64,000 bases of DNA from Talpa occidentalis (Eukaryota > Chordata > Mammalia > Eulipotyphla > Talpidae): assembly GCF_014898055.3 (NCBI RefSeq), contig NW_023605194.1, positions 64,295,361 through 64,359,360 on the forward strand. Direction: 5' to 3'. A model generated the notes under the pieces. The model saw only the letters and a program-made list of their open reading frames with translations, made no database searches and was not told where the DNA came from. The number at the start of each line of letters is the position of its first letter. The stretch's first letter is position 1. Both the position numbers and the translations under genes were made by a program. Of the stretch, positions 48,103 to 59,200 are shown one piece after another.

Positions 48103-48188
48103 GCATGTTTTGATGGGAACAGGGGGCCTGGGGTGACCTAAAGCACCACTGAGATTGAGTGGCTTCTGTTCCCATCAAAATTTCATGC
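48103..48188. other. Long imperfect hairpin, miRNA- or MITE-like
   Basis: TTTTGATGGGAACAG (48108-48122) is the exact reverse complement of CTGTTCCCATCAAAA (48166-48180). Beyond a 3-nt bulge, GCATG (48103-48107) pairs with CATGC (48184-48188), giving about 20 bp in an 86-nt fold. The 43-nt centre can form a minor stem (CCACT...AGTGG). I recognise no family. A pol II/III hairpin RNA or a palindromic DNA-transposon remnant are both possible. Confidence 0.6.
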
Positions 48189-48264
48189 ATGTAGGGCTCA
48201 CAAAGGGAGGTTGCTTTTGTCATTGGGATGCTTAGTGGGCAGCATTTACTCATTTGACCTGCAC

Positions 48265-48345
48265 AGCAAACCCTATGGTGAAAGGGCTGCTCTCCTCACT
48301 TTACCGTTAAAGAGATTTGTCCACAGGACTAGATGGGGCAGCTGG
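48265..48345 (-). repeat. MIR-like remnant
   Basis: CTCCTCACTTTACCGTTAAAGAGATTTGTCCACAGGACTAGATGGGGCAG approximates antisense MIR ('cattttacagatgagg...ttgcccaaggtcacac'). Confidence 0.4.
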
Positions 48346-48966
48346 CTATCTCACTGAGTCTGAGTGAAGTTTGGGGAGTGACTGGAAGGAGTGACTCAGG
48401 TTCTAGTGTGCATACCAGCAAGAGGGATGAGTGGTGGGAGGGAGACACTCTAAATCTGGATTTGGGGAAGGGCCATATCTATGATCAATGCGAACTAAAT
48501 AGCCCTTTCCCCATTACAGCCTCCTTAGCAATCCTCACCTGGGATTACCTTCTGCTGACAACATGGGGGTTATTTGTTAGCTATGTCAGTGAGCTGCTCC
48601 AATCCAGAGGGGAAATTCACATGGCAAAACGTGAGCTTCATGGCATGAAGGCTCAGGTCTACCCTTGAGAGGAGGGTGAGCCCAAGTTAAATCAAGGTCA
48701 AGCCTTGACATGTGCAGGTCTGGAGCTAGAGGCAGGGCCTAGAAGTATGCTTTGAGCTAAGTCCCAGGCAGGTGGCTTCTCCTATAGAACAGAACCATCT
48801 CTTCTTCAATCCCTCCTCTCCTGAGGTTGCCAAGAATGCCTGTTTCATTGGCCTACTCCCGCTCCACTGACCAGAAGCAACCCAGTTTGACTGGCTGTTG
48901 CACTCACCCACCTGCACTCACACAAGGAAGGGACTGATGTGTCGGCCTTGCTTCTGTTACACTCCC

Positions 48967-49369
48967 TGTAGGGTAAGGTAAAATGTATCAGGCTTTTCTG
49001 CCCTCCCGCCATCAGGATAGATGAGGGAACCCTGTGATCCTGAATGCATGCCTGATGGTGGGCACCTGAAGTGGGTACACCTGCGCTGACTGCTTTTTAA
49101 GGGTGACGTCACCGGGACGCCAAGAGAAGCTGAGAAGCCGAAGCTAAACCCGAAAGAGATGCCGAGAAGCAGCAGAATGAACGCCAGAGAGCCCAGATAG
49201 AGTGAAGACTTGCTGGGGGCTGGGAGGCCTGCCTCCATATGCCTGCCTGCCATATGCCTGGTGAACCCCAATAAAAGACCTGCAAAAAACCACTGAGGAC
49301 TCTGACTTCTCCTTTACCCAGTTTGCATGGGATTAGAAAACCTGCACTGTGTCCATTCCTGCCTTTACA
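48967..49369 (+). repeat. 5' LTR of ERV copy 3
   Basis: It starts TGTAGGGTAAGG and ends CCTTTACA. It has a TTTTTAAGGG box and the poly(A) signal in CCCCAATAAAAGACC. About 403 bp, with a dozen or so differences from the 3' LTR. Confidence 0.93.
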
Positions 49370-50623
49370 ATTGGCGTTAAGTCGGCAAGATGATCCATGC
49401 AGATGGGTACGGAGCCCTTCGAAGACCTGGAGGGACTAAGGAGTAACAGACTTTGCCTGTGATGACACTGGAGGCATCATGGCAGCACAGGAGAGGGACG
49501 GGGTATAGGATCTACAGGACAAGACCATGCCTGGAGGAGGAGACGCCCAAGAGGACCAGACAACAACACCCGAAAGGACCAGCCAATGATCCCTGAGGCA
49601 GCAAGAATTGTTGGGAAGACAGGGCCACGATTCGGAGCTCGCCAGTGCTGATGTAGGGAGAGGCCAATGGACTTCGACTGGCGGACTTGGACTGAGGGAC
49701 TCAGACTGATGAACTTGGACTGACAATCCCGCCAGAAGGCGGAGGACCTTGAAGGTTGATATGTTTTGGGACCCGGGGGGGGGGGAAACAGTTTTGTTTG
49801 TAAACCCCAGGAGATGGGAATCTGGGGGTGGCCAGTGGGCCTTGATGGCCAAAAGCAGCCTGTGCATGCCCAGCAGCCAGGTGGAGGAGAAGAGCCAACT
49901 GAGAAGGCAAAAGCTGGTGCTGATGCTAAGTTGAGAAGCCTTGAGTGGCTGTTAAGCAGCCTGAGTATGCTGAAGACCTGTGAGTCTCGTAAAATCACCT
50001 GTGGGTGATGACCTGCTCATTTTTGAGTGAGGGTGAGGAGCTGAGGAACCCGCCCTTGGGGGATGGGTGGGGAACGTGGCTTGCAGTGGAGCCCAAGCCA
50101 AATGTAGAGTTTGGATCCCCGATCCATGTGCTTGCGCAGTGGGTTGGCCTGAATGCAGGGGTCTGCGAGTCGCATGGGTGGCTGTGAAGGCCGAGTGTTG
50201 GAGCGACTGCAGACAGAAACCCTGAGGGTTGGCGATTACCCTCAACAGTATAGAATCGCCAATCCCAGAGCTAGTGCATCCTGGGGGTGGATGCTGTGTG
50301 TGGCTTGTAGCCGAGACTGCAGCCAGAGAAGACCAGGAAGCCTGACGGCTCCTGGCGTGTTACAGTAGATGCTGTGAGTGGTTCCCCTCCCTCGTATGAG
50401 CAGTGCTTTCGACAGCAGATTTGGTGGCTCATCTGCTGGTACCAATAATTGTCTTTTGCACTAAGTTGGGGCTCTGCCTGGACTTATTTGTGTTCCATTG
50501 TATTTTGTTATTTTGTGATGTATTTCATTTACTTTTGTGGGCCATGGCTGCATTGTTTATGTTTGTTAAGGAAAATTGTGTATATATAAAGACTATATGG
50601 CAGAAAACCCTGAGGGGGTGGAC

Positions 50624-51030
50624 TGTAGGGTAAGGTAAAATGTATCAGGCTTTTCTGCCCTCCCGCCATCAGGATAGATGAGGGAACCCTGTGATCCTGA
50701 ATGCATGCCTGATGGTGGGCACCGGAAGTGGGTACACCTGCGCTGACTGCTTTTTAAGGGCGGCATCACCGGGACGCCAAGAGAAGCTGAGCAGCCGAAG
50801 CAGAAGCCGAAAGAGAAGCCGAGAAGCAGCAGAACGAATGCCAGAGAGCCCAGATAGAGTGAAGACTTGCTGGGCCAGCCTCCCAGCCCCCCAGCCAGCA
50901 CCCCTGCCTGCCATATGCCTGGTGAACCCCAATAAAAGACCTGCAAAAAACCACTGAGGACTCTGACTCCTCCTTTACCTGGTCTGCATGGGATCAGAAA
51001 ACCTGCACTGTGTCCATTCCTGCCTTTACA
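50624..51030 (+). repeat. 3' LTR of ERV copy 3
   Basis: It starts TGTAGGGTAAGG and ends CCTTTACA. The purine tract reads GAGCAGCCGAAGCAGAAGCC and the poly(A) signal is in CCCCAATAAAAGACC. Confidence 0.93.
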
Positions 51031-51064
51031 CTCCCCAACTTCTTCCAAGGTCTAACACATAGAG

Positions 51065-51235
51065 CACTTTCAATAAACATTTACTGGCTCAATGCTGACA
51101 GTCATTTGCTGCTATGTGGCTTTAGTGAGAAGCTGGGCCTCCAACTGCCTGACCATGTGAAGTACCTATGTCAGAATGCTTATCTCCTCCACCTGGAAAA
51201 TAAGGGCAGAGTAAACGATCTGCTCCCTAGAGGCC
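51065..51235 (+). repeat. MIR-like remnant
   Basis: TTTGCTGCTATGTGGCTTTAGTGAG, then GCTTATCTCCTCCACCTGGAAAATAAGGGCAGAG follow the sense MIR order. Diverged. Confidence 0.45.
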
Positions 51236-51760
51236 CTCATCAGCCTAGCCACCCCTGGGGGCTAACTCCAGGCCCTGCCACATCTTCATCAAGGGGTTCA
51301 AAACAAACTATTGTCTCCTCTGAGCCTCAGTTCCCTGCTTGCCCCATTGGGCAGGATGCCAAGAAAAGCAACACAGAGGTGGTGCTGGCCCAGGCTGGGC
51401 TAACTTGATGTTCTACCGCAGTCAGTTTCTTGTTCTCTTTCTTTTGAGATATAAAATGATCTGGGAGGAGCAGAGGGAACAAAGAATGGGAAGAACATAC
51501 CCAGAGTTAAGCCCAAAGAATAATCACAAAACAAAGCAGGTATTAGGAAAGCCATTAACTTAATCAAGAAGCCCTAGAAGAAATAGGAAGTACCACCAGC
51601 ATTTATAAACCTTAGACTCCAGGCAGGGGGCACATATACCTGGTATGTCTATTCCCTGGCCCCAGAAGTGGGGTAGTGGCTTCTCATGCACCACCAGGCC
51701 CAACACCATCCAGGTAGATGGTGAAAGAGAGAGATCAAAGTCTTTTGGAGATCAAAGTCT
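51236..51760. other. Single-copy spacer
   Basis: No gene recognised. It contains a short tandem repeat GAGATCAAAGTCTTTT (about 51730-51765) at the edge of the old L1. Confidence 0.4.
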
Positions 51761-51983
51761 TTTCTGATTCTAGCTGTCCCAGTGGTTATGAAGTGGGGTT
51801 TCAATGTGGTTTGGATTTATATTTCCCTGAAGATTAATGGTATTGAGTATCTTTTCCTGTGCTTATTGGCCAGTTGTATATATTCTCTGGAGAAATGTCT
51901 ATTCAGATCCTTTACCCATTTTAAAATTGGGTCGATTTCTAATTATTGTTAAGAGTTCTTAATAATTTCTAGATATAAGACCC

Positions 51984-52483
51984 TGCAGGGTAAATGATGT
52001 CAGGCTTTTCTGCCCTCCTGCCATTAGGATTGATGATGGATCTCTGTGGTCCTGAATGCATGCCCGATGGCGGGCACCTGGAGGAGGGTGTGGGCATACG
52101 TAGGTGGGATACACCTGGGCTAAGACTGGGCTTATATGGGCGGCGTCACGGGGATGCCTGCAGAGTTAAACAGGGACCAGAAGGAGAACAAGCGAAAGAT
52201 CAGAAGAGAATGAGAGCAGAACCAGCAGAGCAGCAGAGGCCACGAGAGAACACCAGAGAACCCAGAAAGAGTAAAGATTTGCCAAGGGCTGGGAGGCCTG
52301 CCAGTCTCCCAGCAAACCCCTCCCCCTGCCCTTTTCCCCCATCCCCTCCCGCAACCCCTGCCTACCATGTACCTGATAAAATCCCAACAAAAGCCTGGAA
52401 AAGCAACCGAGAGTTCCAGGACTCCTCCTTTATCTGTCTGCTCCAATCATAGAGAACCTGCTCTGGCCCTTCCTGCCCCTATA
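51984..52483 (+). mobile_element. Diverged solo LTR of the ERV family
   Basis: It starts TGCAGGGTAAATGATGTCAGG and ends CCCCTATA, flanked by the exact 5-bp TSD GACCC (51979-51983 and 52484-52488). It is the most divergent family member: longer (500 bp), TATA-like GGCTTATATGGG, poly(A) region CCCAACAAAAGCC with AATAAA mutated, and an altered purine tract. It is probably an older insertion or a sister subfamily. Confidence 0.9.
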
Positions 52484-52508
52484 GACCCTTATCAGAAATT
52501 TAATTTTA

Positions 52509-52672
52509 GGGGCCTCCCTGGTGGCACAGGGGTTAAGTCTCAGCACTATCAAGCTATTGATAGTTACTGTGGCCTGAATTCAAACCCTGGCCAGGGCGCT
52601 AACCCACATGGTGCAGCAGACCTCTCCTGCTCCCCTCAGCAGTGTATTTCAGTAGATCTGCCTGTTCTGCTT
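52509..52672 (+). mobile_element. Truncated tRNA-derived SINE, subtype B
   Basis: It begins GGGGCCTCCCTGGTGGCACA and continues through CAGACCTCTCCTG, CTCCCCTCAGCAGTG and CTGCCTGTTCTGC. It stops near 52672 without the AATA tail. A segment between CTCTCCTG and CTCCCC is deleted relative to full copies. No convincing TSD was found. Confidence 0.85.
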
Positions 52673-52799
52673 TTGGTGTCATATCTAAAAAACAGTGTTT
52701 TTTCCAAGGTCATGAGGATTTACACCTATGCTTTCATCTAAGAGTTTTATAGCTGTAGCTCTGAAATTTAGATCTTTGATCCATTTTGAGTTCATTTTT

Positions 52800-53059
52800 T
52801 AAAAATTTATTTACTTATACAAGAACCAGGGTACAGGCCAGATGTGGGGGAGGGTGAGAGGATTCACTAGAGACAGAGTGGGGAACAGAACAGGCAGACT
52901 GACTGAAATACACTGCTGAGGGGAGTAGCGGGCAAGACAGGAGAGGTCTGCCGTGCCATGTGGGTTGCTCCGCGGCCGGCAGGGATGGAACCGGCACTGC
53001 AGAGGCTGTGGACAGCTTCACACCGCTGTGCTCAACCGCCTGCACTGCCAGGGAGGCCC
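52800..53059 (-). mobile_element. tRNA-derived SINE, subtype B
   Basis: On the minus strand it starts GGGCCTCCCTGGCAGTGCAG, with a mutated B box GGTTCCATCCC and tail AAGTAAATAAATT. The exact 14-bp TSD TTGAGTTCATTTTT lies at 52786-52799 and 53060-53073. Confidence 0.95.
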
Positions 53060-53092
53060 TTGAGTTCATTTTTGTACAGGGTGTGAGGCAAG

Positions 53093-53626
53093 TGAAATGA
53101 AGGTCAATTTGCTCACAAATCCTTAGGCCAAAGGAAAAAAATCTAACTTCTCTTTTAAGGGTAATTTTCACAGATGCAGTATTGCTTAATGCTTATCTAC
53201 AAATGACACAATCTGAACATGTGTAGAAGTAACTAACCTTGAGCTGGACCCTAACCTGGCCAGAACAAAGAGACCCCTAGTTGAACCAAAAGAAATGGGG
53301 TGGGTATAGGGTGGTAGCTACTTGGTCTGCATTCAGAAGTGACGGGGTCCACCAACAGAATACTAAGAATTCAGTTACCTGAAGAAGCATCTCAATACTT
53401 TATATCTAACCAATAAAACTTTATTGAATCTCAAGGATCCTTCATTACTAATTTTTTTCTTTCTACTCTGCTTCCCCTGCCTGCTTTAAGACAGGGAGGA
53501 AACATTGAGGTTTTCCTCTGATTTCCTTGTGAGTTAATCTCACAAGTAAGTGCTTTCTTTTCTCAAAAGTCAGTGTCATAGTGTCGGTTTAAGTTCACTG
53601 GGCAGCAAATCCACTGCCAGGTAACA
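53093..53626 (+). mobile_element. Probable solo LTR of a second ERV family
   Basis: A roughly 534-bp block interrupts otherwise contiguous old L1 (GTGTGAGGCAAG left, AGCTCAACCTTATACTTTTGCATGTGG right). It runs from TGAAATGAAGG to GGTAACA and contains CTTTATATCTAACC, AATAAAACTTTATTG (poly(A) signal) and a pyrimidine-rich 3' part, the layout of an LTR. An exact TSD is not evident (CAAG/AAAG-like). Orientation is inferred from AATAAA. Unrelated to the other LTRs here. Confidence 0.45.
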
Positions 53627-53743
53627 AAGAAGCTCAACCTTATACTTTTGCATGTGGCTATACAGTTATCCCAGTGTCATCTATTGAAAAGATTTTTCCC
53701 TTAGCAAAGTATGTTGTCACCTCTGTTAAGAAATAATTGATCA

Positions 53744-55213
53744 GAGATGGGATCAACATGGCAGTGGGGAAACACTGCAAGTAAGACCGCCCATTAAAAA
53801 AAAAGTGAATAGGGAGGAGAAGTGGCAGGTCCCTGCGAGAACTGGGACACGGAAGATAAACGGCGACTCTGGCAAACTGCCCAAAGAAGAAAGTTGCCAT
53901 AAAAGAGGACTAGAATGGAGGAAAGCTCAGAACCCTGCTACCCTCCCGCTCCCACAAAGTTGGCACTCTCTGACCAACAGAAAGGAGGAAAAAAACCTAC
54001 AACAACAAAAAAGCTAAAACAACCAAGAAGAAAAACCGCATCAAGCAGGGCTGTGGAAAGGAACTATTTCAGGCACCTCACCCTGTGAACTGGAATTGTG
54101 GAGAACCCTGAAGGAATCCCTGTGGAGGTGAGCAGCTCCAGGTCCATTAGAGGAGAACAAAGACCCCCATACCTACAAAGAGCCCAAGGCCAGTCGGTAA
54201 GATCATGCGGAAAAGTGGCGCACTCGAAAATCATACACGGATCATGGATCCAGCTGCCCAGGTCCCTGCACCTGCGACCTAGGCTTGTGGGGAGATGCGC
54301 AGGAGCCCTCATTGTGGTGAATGTCCCTCACTGAGTAATCAGAAACCAGGCACCCAGACTTGGGAGCGGGGTGCAAAAGGCGCCATTTCTGCAGACACTG
54401 AACTGGGCTACAGCCCAGGTCCTGGATCTGAGGGCTTTGGAACTGAGACCCGGGGCACAAAATTCGGGGCGTGGGTTCCCCACAACAGTGGGGCACAGGG
54501 CAGACACAGAACCCCCAACCGTTGAGGCGCTCGACGCCATTTCCACTCTGTTCCCCCGGACCCATGGAAAAAAAACAGTTCTGGAAGGACACTAGTAAAG
54601 GCCTATGGCACCACCTAGCAACCAGCAAAAAAATCACCAAAATCCTGATAGTTGGAAACCGGGAATCCCAAAAAACACCCTCAGGCTCTGAGAGAGGGTG
54701 GGCCATGCAAATGATGTAAGAAGGGAAATAAGGCGTGGAGCAAGACCCCATTCTGGAACTGAGAGCCAGGCACAGGATCCGGGGCATGGGACGCACCATA
54801 GCAGCAGGCACTGCACAGGGCAACAGCCAGCATTTTGGATCTGATAGCCCCGGAACTGAGGCCTAGAGTGAAGAATTCAGGGCGTGGGATCCATACAGCT
54901 GCGGACACAGCACCTAGGTTGAATAAGGGCCCCTGTGTTGAGGTGCTCCCCTCCACCCCCACTCCATTACTCAGAGAACCACTGGGAAAAAGCACAGGTT
55001 AGCAAGTACAGGTCTCTGGCGCCACCTCATGACCAGAACAAAATCACCAACTAGCTGATTCCCTCTTGGAACTGAGTAAATACAGAGAGAGGGAACTGTA
55101 AGGGACAGTGCCCAGCAACACAGCATCAACACACTGGGGGAGTTGTAGCCTACCAGTGCTGGTCTCAGTCTGGTAAACAGTTTCCCACACCCCTAAAGCA
55201 GCACTCCAAAAAA
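53744..55213 (+). promoter_or_regulatory. L1 5'UTR / internal promoter region
   Basis: About 1.47 kb upstream of the ORF1 start, GC-richer than the ORFs. It contains an imperfect internal duplication: GGGCACAAAATTCGGGGCGTGGGTTCC (54454-54480) and GTGAAGAATTCAGGGCGTGGGATCC (54867-54891) sit in repeated units of about 400 bp (54360-54600 and 54740-55010). Repeated monomers are a known L1 promoter feature in some mammals. Here they are diverged. Confidence 0.6.
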
Positions 55214-56150
55214 ATGCCCGCCAACACCAGTGGCACAACATCCCACCGCATAGAACTAATTAGAAAGCAAACAACAGGGAGAAGGAAAAATATAAATAAC
55301 CAAGCAAGCCGCAGGAGGACACACCACAAAAAGAAATACAGTCACCAGAGCTCAATAATGACATGGAAGAACTTCTCAGCCTATCAGATAAAGTAATAAT
55401 CATCCTGATTAAAAAGCAGAAAGAAAATGAAAAGGAAAAAAATGATTTGAGATAAATAATCACTGAACTGAAGAATGAAATTGAGACCTTAAGAAAGAAA
55501 AGAAAAGAAACACAGGAAATTAAAAGGTTACTAGAGGAGATAAAGAACTCTGGGAAAAGCAATGAAAACAGAATCTCTGAAATGGAAGAACGAATCAGTA
55601 CTACCGAAGATACAGAAATAAAAAGAGCCGAAAGAGAAAAGGAGAGAGAAGTGCAAACGAAGCAGTATGAGAACACTCTTAGACAATTATCAGACTCCAT
55701 GAAGAGAGGAAATGTAAGAGTTATAGGCATCCAGAAGGTGAGGAGTGAGACAAAGGAACTGAGAAATTATTCAAAGAGATAATTGAGGAAAACTTCCCAA
55801 GCATGAAAAAGGAGACGAATATAGACATATAAGAAGTGAGAAGAATTCCCAGTTACCACAATGAAAAGAAAACTACAGCAAGACACTTAATAAACCTTGC
55901 AAGAGTCCAAAACAAGGAAAAAATAATGAAACTGGGCAAGGGGGAAGAAACAGATAACTTATAGGGAAAACCAATCAAGTTAACTTCAGACTTTTCTGAA
56001 GAAACATTACTGGCAAACTTCAAGACAGCAAATGCCAACCAGGAATACTTTACCCTGCAAAGCTCTCCTTCCTCTATGAAGAAAAAATATGGACCTTCTC
56101 AGACAAAGAGAAATTCATTACAACTAAACCCCCACTCCAAAAAAATTCTA
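55214..56150 (+). pseudogene. L1 ORF1 remnant
   Basis: It opens MPANTSGTTSHRIELIRKQT, then becomes lysine/glutamate-rich with coiled-coil-like composition (55390-55780, with an internal TGA near 55450). The RNA-binding part is broken into frames. KRGNVRVIGI (55699-55728) corresponds to the conserved ORF1p RRM entry (normally RxxNLRIxGIPE). Later text (GCCAACCAGGAATACTTTACCCTGC) is out of frame. It encodes no complete protein. Confidence 0.75.
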
Positions 56151-56237
56151 CAAGAAGTCCTAAAGCCAAAACCAACAGAGGAATGAACAAGAATAGCAGA
56201 TAAAGCAAGGAATAAAATCACAAAAAAGACAAACAAA

Positions 56238-59200
56238 ATGGCAAACACAGATGGCAACATATCAATATTAACTCTAAATGTAAATGGGTTAAACTCATCA
56301 ATAAAAAGATATTGAGTAGCAGGCTGGATTAGAAAACAAAATCCAAACTTCCACTGTCTCCAGGAAACACATTTAACCAGAAAAGATAAACACAGATTGA
56401 AAGTAAAAGGTTGGAAAACAATCCTACAAGCAAATGGACCAAAAAAGAAGGCAGAAACAGCCATACTTATATCAGATGACATAGACTTCAAAATAAAAAA
56501 AGTAAAAAGAGACACAGACGGACATTACATTATGATCAAGGGAACAATACATCAGGAAGATATAACACTCATCAATATATACTCACCAAATGAAGGGGCA
56601 CCAAAATAGATTAGACAATTATTATCAGCTCTGAAAACAGACATTAAAGAAAATACATATATAGTGGGAGATTTCAACACCCCACTCTCACCAATGGACA
56701 CATCAAAGTGACAAAAAATAAACAAAGACACTAGAGCCCTAAATAAAGACATAGAACTCATGGACTTAACAGACATCTATAGGACACTGCACCCAAAAAA
56801 ATCCAAGTACACATTTTTCTCAAGTGCACATGGATCATTCTCCAGAATCAATCACATACCAGGCCGCAAGACAAACATCAACAAATACATGAAGATCAAA
56901 ATCATTCCAACTATCTTCTCCAATCATAAAGGCATCAAGCTAGAAATAAATCATGAAAAGAAAGCAAGGAACCCTCCCACTTCATGGAGATTGAAATCCA
57001 CACTACTGGAAGACCACTGGACTAATGAGGAGATCAAAGAGGAAATTAAAAAATACTTTGAGTTGAACGACAAGGTGGACACCACTTTCCAGAATGTATG
57101 GGAAGCAGCAAAAGCAGTAATAAGAGGAAAATATATAGCAATACAGGCTCACATCAACAAACAAGAAAGAATTCAAAGAAACAACCTAATCTCACATCTC
57201 AAGGAACTAGAAAAAGAACAACAAAAAACCCTAAAGTCAGTAGAAGAAAGGAAATAACAAAAATCAACGCAGAAATTAAAGAATTAAAAATTTAAAAAAC
57301 AATCCAAAAGATCAATGAAACCAAAAGTTGGTTCTTTGAAAAAATAAACAAAATAGACAAACCTCTAGCCAGGCTCACAAAGAAAAAAAGGGAGAAAACA
57401 CATATAAACAGGATTATAAATGAAAGAGGAGAAATCACAACAGACTCAGTAGAAATCAAAAGAATTATCAGAGATTACTATGAACACTTATATGCAAACA
57501 AATTCAACAATCTAGAAGAGATGGGACAAATTCCTACAACAATATAATCATCCAAAGCTGGTCAAAGAAGAAATAGAATAACTAAACAGGCCAATTACAA
57601 GCAGAGAAATTGAGGCAGTAATCAAAGCACTCCCCCCAAAAAAAAGCCCAGGCCCAGATGTCTTCACAAATGAATTCTACCAAATATTCAGCACTGAATT
57701 AGTGCCTATCTTACACAAACTCTTACAAAAATTTGAAAAAGAAGGAATACTACCAAATATGTTCTACGAAGCCAACATTACACTAATACCAAAACCAAAC
57801 AGAGACAACACAAAAAAAGAAAATCACAGGCCAATCTCCCTAATGAACACTGATGCAAAAATCCTCAATAAAATTTTAGCTATCAGAATCCAACAATGTA
57901 TCCATAAGATAATTCACCACGACCAAGTAGGATTTATTCCAGGGACACAAGGATGGTTCAACATCCAAAAATTATTCAATGTTATCCAACACATCAACAA
58001 AAAGAAATATAAAAACCATATGATAATATCAATAAATACTGAGAAAGCATTCAACAAAGTACAACACCCATTTATGATAAAGGCCCTGAAATTCTCAGGA
58101 TTCAAGGAACATACCTCAACATCATAAAGGCCATGTATGATAAGCCCACAGCCAATATCATTCTCAATGGTGAAAAGCTGAAAGCATTCCCATTAAGATC
58201 TGGAACAAGACAAGGATGTCCACTTTCACCACTGCTTTTCAACATGATACTGGAAGTCCTAGCCAAAGCAATGAGACAAGAGAAAGACATACAAGGAATC
58301 CAAATAGGCAAGGAAGAAGTCAAACTATCACTATTCATAGACGATATGATAATATACATAGAGAACCCCAAAAACTCCACAGAAAAACTAATTAATCAAT
58401 CAGTTTAGTAAAGTGGCAGGATATAAAATCAACCCACAAAAAGCAGTAGCTTTCCTATACACAAGCAATCAATTTGAAGAAGAAATCAAGAAAACCATTC
58501 CTTTTATTATTGAAACAAAAAAAAAAAAATCAAATACTTGGGAATAAACCTAACAAAAGAAGTAAAGGACCTATACAAAGAAAACTATAAAACACTGTTA
58601 AAAGAAATAGAAGGAGACACAAAGAAATGGAAAGACATCCCCTGCTCATGGATCGGAAGAATTAACATTATCAAAATGGCCATCCTACCAAAAGCAATCT
58701 ACAGATTCAATGCTATTCCAATCAAAATTTCAATGTCATTCTTCAAAGAAATAGAATAAATATTGATGAAATTCATATGGAGCCACCAAAAACCCTGAAT
58801 AGGCAAAACTCTCCTGGGGGGGGGGAAAAAAAAAGAAGAAGGGAATGGAGGCATCACATTCACAGACTTCAAACTATACTACAAAGCCATAATAATCAAA
58901 ACTGCATGGTATTGGAACAAGGACACACAGACCAATGGAACCGAATAGAAAATCTAGAAATAAACCCACAGATTCACAGATTTATGGTCAAATAATCTTT
59001 GACAAAGGAGCAAAGAATATGCACTGGAGCAAAGAAAGTTTGTTCAATAAATGGTGCTGGGAAAACTGGGTCGCTACCTGCAAAAGAATGAAGCTTGACT
59101 ACTACCTCACTCCATGCACAAAAGCCACTCAAAATGGATTAAAGAACTAGACATAAGACCTGAAACCATAAAATATATAGAAGGAAATATAGGCGAAACA

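Larger units (their letters stand above)
48967..51030 (+). mobile_element. Non-autonomous ERV copy 3, complete with two LTRs
   Basis: The exact 5-bp TSD CTCCC (48962-48966 and 51031-51035) bounds a 5' LTR at 48967-49369, an internal region at 49370-50623 and a 3' LTR at 50624-51030. The internal region is about 90-110 bp longer than in copies 1 and 2, with extra leader repeats (GGACTTGGACTGA-type, 49670-49730) and a GGGGGGGGG run (49778-49787). It keeps the hairpin (50229-50262), the RT-motif relic (50335-50370) and the pre-LTR purine tract. Both LTRs share private changes (GGTAAAATGTATCAGG; GTACACCTGCGCTGACTGC), marking a separate subfamily. Confidence 0.93.

Noticed and set aside
54242..54823. 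193-codon minus-strand frame in the L1 5'UTR
   Set aside because: L1 5'UTRs are GC-richer and have few stops. An antisense protein is possible in primate L1, but nothing here matches a known one.
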